In this document: piece by piece, positions 47,852-50,866 of the stretch
Layout: the number at the start of each line of letters is the position of its first letter
Numbering within the stretch: position 1 is the first letter of the stretch
Source: Thiobacillus sp.
GTDB lineage: Bacteria; Pseudomonadota; Gammaproteobacteria; Burkholderiales; Thiobacillaceae
Direction: 5' to 3'
Assembly: GCA_024709425.1 (NCBI GenBank)
Contig: JANJWS010000059.1
Coordinates: 1-50,866 of the forward strand
Length of the DNA: 50,866 nt
Notes under the pieces: model-generated
What the model saw: only the letters and a program-made list of their open reading frames with translations
Databases searched by the model: none
What the model was told of the DNA's origin: nothing
Position numbers and translations under genes: made by a program

Positions 47852-49196
47852 GAAAAATCTGCTGCTCGCTGCGGTTTGGGCGGTGCCGTTCATCGGCTTT
47901 GCGCTTTTGCATGCGATGGGCTGGGGGGATGTACAAACGGCTTCGGTGCTCCTTTCGCTCGGTGCAATCACGATCGCGCTGATTAACTGGTCATCGCATG
48001 GCGGAGGACGGAGTCCTTCATTCATTTTCTTGGCGTTTCTGGTTGTTTTTCTGACAGGTCGTGCGATCCCATCTTTATTTGGGGGCGAGTCGTACTTGGC
48101 AAGTATTACGTTTGGAAGTGAGTTTGAGGTCGGTTATGACATCGTTGGAACATATGTGGGGCTAGTGCTTTTGTCGGCACTTGCCGTGCATTTGGGCTCG
48201 CTGTTGCCGGCCGCATCACACAGGTCGCTCGACCCGACCAAGATGGATGCAAACATATATCTTTTTTTGTTTTTCTTGTGTTTACCGGTTTATTTGTACA
48301 AGAATTATTATTATTTCAGTTATCTAATGCAGTCGGGTGGTTATCTGGCAATTTACTTGGGTTCCGAGCATATCGAGGGGGTTGGCGTTTTTATAAGGGT
48401 TGGGGCCCTCTTTTGCCTGGCGGCATTCACGCTTTATTTTTTCCATGAAAATGACAAGATAAGAGCGCGGCGTGCGCTTGTCTTGTTCTTGATCGTTTTT
48501 TCGAGCGAATTGTTGGTTGGGCTTCGAGGAAAATTCTTTGTTGTTGCGATTATGTTCCTCCTGTTTTATAAATTGCGATTCGGTGGAAAGTTTTCGGCAC
48601 ACGGCCTGTTTGGTCTTGTATTGGTGATTTTTGTGCTCGCATTTGTTGTCGAGGTGATGCGCCAGGGTGGAACTTCTATCGAAGGATCTCTCCTGTTGGG
48701 TTTCTTTATCCAGCAGGGTGCTACGGCAGGGGTTAATCTGTTCGTCTTGGAGAATCTTGATCTTTTCAGTGATAACGCAATAACTTATTTTTTGCGTCAA
48801 TTCACAGTTCCGTTTTATAGCCAGCCCGAGGTGCAGGAGGGATGGTTCTTGTCGAATGATATTTCCATGATGGTCATGCCAACGGCATATGCCCTTGGGT
48901 TTGGCACGGGTAGTAGTTACCTCGCTGAATTGCTGCTACTTGGCGGGTGGGCCGGGGTTGTCATTGGAAGTCTCGTTGTGGGTTGGTCCCTCGGAATGCT
49001 GGGGCGCTTCAATCAGGGTGTTACAGGGGCTTTAATGTTCTGGGTGGCTTGTGGGATTGTCTATTACCCGAGAACGATGCTCCACGATCCGGTACACAAC
49101 CTGATGCGATACGCTATTCCAATCATCGCGCTCGCGGCGTGCTGCTGGATGGCGCAGAGAATGTGGAGTGCGACGCGGAAGGCCTCTGCGCGATAG
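47841..49196 (+). CDS. Wzy-like polysaccharide polymerase
   Basis: A 451-residue membrane protein with about 12 hydrophobic segments and a large loop after the middle helices (EVMRQGGTSIEGSLLLGF and PFYSQPEVQEGWFLSNDISMM). Such topology is typical of O-antigen-type polymerases, which join repeat units in the periplasm. Base composition is lower in GC and richer in T than the core genes, so the gene is probably acquired. Exact specificity cannot be told. Confidence 0.75.
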   Translation: MLTRKNLLLAAVWAVPFIGFALLHAMGWGDVQTASVLLSLGAITIALINWSSHGGGRSPSFIFLAFLVVFLTGRAIPSLFGGESYLASITFGSEFEVGYDIVGTYVGLVLLSALAVHLGSLLPAASHRSLDPTKMDANIYLFLFFLCLPVYLYKNYYYFSYLMQSGGYLAIYLGSEHIEGVGVFIRVGALFCLAAFTLYFFHENDKIRARRALVLFLIVFSSELLVGLRGKFFVVAIMFLLFYKLRFGGKFSAHGLFGLVLVIFVLAFVVEVMRQGGTSIEGSLLLGFFIQQGATAGVNLFVLENLDLFSDNAITYFLRQFTVPFYSQPEVQEGWFLSNDISMMVMPTAYALGFGTGSSYLAELLLLGGWAGVVIGSLVVGWSLGMLGRFNQGVTGALMFWVACGIVYYPRTMLHDPVHNLMRYAIPIIALAACCWMAQRMWSATRKASAR

Positions 49197-49197
49197 C

Positions 49198-50295
49198 ATG
49201 GCTACAAGCGTGTACGTCATAAGCATGACCCGTTTCATGGGCGGCGGTGAGGTATTCTTGCTGAGGCTTGCAGAGTTGGTCGGGTCGACGATTCACCTTG
49301 TTGTGGTCTCGCCTTCTCTAGCCGCGTTGGAAGCAGGCCTGACCCAGCGCGGGGGGGCTTTTCTTGGGTTGGGGGCGCGCGGCTGGGTGCGCTGGAATAT
49401 TCTTCGCTGGCTCTGGAGGTGCCGCAGAGAGTTGCGATCCGGTCCGGCGGTGATTGTCTTGAATGGGCGCGGGGCGGCTTATCTGGCACCGTCCGTGCGA
49501 TTGCTGACGGGCCTGGCGCCTGTGATCATTCGCCACACGTGTCTCTCATCCCTGCAGGGGGACCTTAAAGAAGCCGTCTATCGCCTGGCGACGCGGTTCG
49601 CCCGGCGGGTCGTAGCTGTTTCTGACCATGTGGCGGCGGAGCATGCACGACGCTGGGCGGATCTCGATGTGGTTTCCATACCCAATTGGTTTTTTGCCCC
49701 AACCCCGCCCCTGCTGGATAAAGCGCGAATCTGCGCATCGGACGCGACGCTGCGGGCTGCCGTCGTCGCGCGACTCGAACCAGGTAAAGGCGTGGAAGAC
49801 GTCGCCGCGGCGTGTGTGAAGGACGCCGGCATTGAACTCCATGTCTATGGTGACGGTGTGATGGCCGGGCGGCTGCGTGCACTGTACAAGAATTCTCCAT
49901 CGGTACATTGGGAAGGGCACGTGGACGACTTGTCCAGCCGCTTGACCGAGGATGTGATTTTGATATCGGGGTCTTATTCGGAATCGTTTTCCTATGCACT
50001 TGGCGAGGGCGTGCTGGCGGGCTTGCTTTGCGTCGTCACAGACATTCCCGCACATCGTGAGTTGTTGGGGGACGACTACCCGCGGACATTGTTCTTTCCA
50101 CCGGGGGATCAGGTGGCGTTGCGGCGCTCGCTGCAGGTCGCCCGTCGACTCCTGTGTGACGGCAGTGGGGAAGGGGCCCGGCGCGCGATTGCCGGCGCAC
50201 GCAATCGCATTCTGCACCGCAATTCGCCCGACGCCGCACGTGAGCGGTATCTGGCCGTTTTTTCTGCCGCAGGAGGCGAGGACGCAGGGGTATGA
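49198..50295 (+). CDS. Glycosyltransferase family 4-like protein
   Basis: A 365-residue GT-B-type enzyme. It has the N-terminal MTRFMGGGEVFLLRL, the middle VVAVSDHVAAEHARR, the VVARLEPGKGVEDVAAA segment common in GT4 enzymes, and the C-terminal SGSYSESFSYALGEGVLAGLL, the family E-x7-E nucleotide-sugar motif. It starts one base after the polymerase stop and overlaps the next gene by ATGA. Donor and acceptor sugars unknown. Confidence 0.85.
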   Translation: MATSVYVISMTRFMGGGEVFLLRLAELVGSTIHLVVVSPSLAALEAGLTQRGGAFLGLGARGWVRWNILRWLWRCRRELRSGPAVIVLNGRGAAYLAPSVRLLTGLAPVIIRHTCLSSLQGDLKEAVYRLATRFARRVVAVSDHVAAEHARRWADLDVVSIPNWFFAPTPPLLDKARICASDATLRAAVVARLEPGKGVEDVAAACVKDAGIELHVYGDGVMAGRLRALYKNSPSVHWEGHVDDLSSRLTEDVILISGSYSESFSYALGEGVLAGLLCVVTDIPAHRELLGDDYPRTLFFPPGDQVALRRSLQVARRLLCDGSGEGARRAIAGARNRILHRNSPDAARERYLAVFSAAGGEDAGV

Positions 50296-50866
50296 CGCTG
50301 GCGGTCGATGCCCGTTGGATGGTCGGCCACTATCGAGGCATGGGGCGCTATGCGCATGCATTGATAGAGCCCGTCGCTGACAGAATTCAAGCGTTCTTGC
50401 CGAAAGGGTATCCGAGCCCAGGCTACGCCAGCGTTCGCGCGGGCGCGGCCTTTTTCCCCTACTGGGAGCAGATTGTCCTGCCCGGGCTTTGTGAAGAGCA
50501 CGGGGTCACGCACCTGCTGTGCCCCTATAACACCGCACCGTTGCGCTTGCCTTCCACAACGCAATTGACGCTGGTGGTGCACGACCTGATCTATCTCCAG
50601 CCATGGACCCGTTTGCAGCCATCGGTTTCGCTCTATCAGACGCTGGGCCGCCTTTACAGGCGATGGATCGTGCCACGCGTTGCGGCGCATGCGGCACGAC
50701 TGCTGACCGTCTCGGAGTACACGAAAAAACAGATCTCCCGAGATTTCTCGATACCTGAGAAGGATATTGACGTCATCCCAAATAGTGTGGAGGAGGCGTG
50801 GTTCGTGGAGGAACCCTTGCCCTGGGGCCAGCGCGCCCCATACTTGCTGGCCGTTGCGGGTGAAGC
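50292..50866 (+). CDS. Glycosyltransferase family 4 protein, 5' part
   Basis: An open frame starts at ATG 50292 (overlapping the previous stop) and runs off the window. Its 191 or so residues begin MTLAVDARWMVGHYRGMGRY and contain THLLCPYNTAPL, LVVHDLIYLQPW and TVSEYTKKQISRDF, then VIPNSVEE. This is the N-terminal half of a GT-B/GT4 enzyme; the sugar-donor domain lies outside. Confidence 0.85.
   Translation, partial: MTLAVDARWMVGHYRGMGRYAHALIEPVADRIQAFLPKGYPSPGYASVRAGAAFFPYWEQIVLPGLCEEHGVTHLLCPYNTAPLRLPSTTQLTLVVHDLIYLQPWTRLQPSVSLYQTLGRLYRRWIVPRVAAHAARLLTVSEYTKKQISRDFSIPEKDIDVIPNSVEEAWFVEEPLPWGQRAPYLLAVAGE

Overview
The window is GC-rich, gene-dense chromosomal DNA from a Gram-negative bacterium. 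The gene order (lolC-lolD-comEC-relA, smpB facing ratA-rnfH, guaB-guaA, and an EpsI-type exopolysaccharide locus beside uppS) points to a betaproteobacterium, perhaps Rhodocyclales or a neighbour. That placement is inferred from protein families and synteny, not from a search. Residue numbers and families below are read directly from the translations.

Region 1 (1-24955) is core chromosome. It opens with the 3' end of a 5S rRNA gene and its terminator. A ComEA-like DNA-binding protein, a ZIP metal transporter, a very large SNF2 helicase, RimO, an RpfE-like protein, a YjbQ protein, LolC/E-LolD, ComEC, a synthetase-type RelA, a DyP peroxidase, the divergent selenium genes mnmH and selD, smpB, ratA-rnfH, a lipoprotein and guaB-guaA follow. 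Between guaB and guaA sits a small cassette with inverted terminal repeats. It encodes a four-helix-bundle protein of the 23S rRNA intervening-sequence type.

Region 2 (about 24944-39188, 14.2 kb) is an integrated element. Its left end is the 3' end of guaA, and its right end carries a second copy of the guaA tail that also spells Ile-Glu-Trp-Glu-stop with different synonymous codons. From left to right it holds a tyrosine integrase, an unknown gene, an AlpA regulator, an SF2 helicase, a zinc-ribbon/Toprim primase, an excisionase-like protein, a RepA-type ATPase, a noncoding stretch with short direct repeats, a set of phage morphogenesis genes (coiled-coil protein, Bbp16-like cement protein, scaffold-like protein, T7 gp14-like ejection protein), two small DNA-binding proteins, small and large terminase, and a terminal cargo that includes a DUF2335 membrane protein. 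I see no portal, major capsid, tail, lysis or CI-type repressor gene. The reading frames are intact and mostly overlap by a few bases. This looks like a phage satellite that brings its own packaging and capsid-modifying genes, although an internally deleted podovirus-like prophage is the main alternative.

Region 3 (39193-50866) starts with two 55-bp direct repeats, then uppS and a surface polysaccharide locus: an outer-membrane beta-barrel protein, an SLBB polysaccharide export protein, a Wzz-type chain-length/export protein, an EpsI-type exosortase-associated protein, a flippase, a Wzy-like polymerase and two glycosyltransferases, the last cut by the window edge. UppS would supply the undecaprenyl carrier, the glycosyltransferases build the repeat unit, the flippase and polymerase export and polymerise it, and the export proteins move it to the surface.
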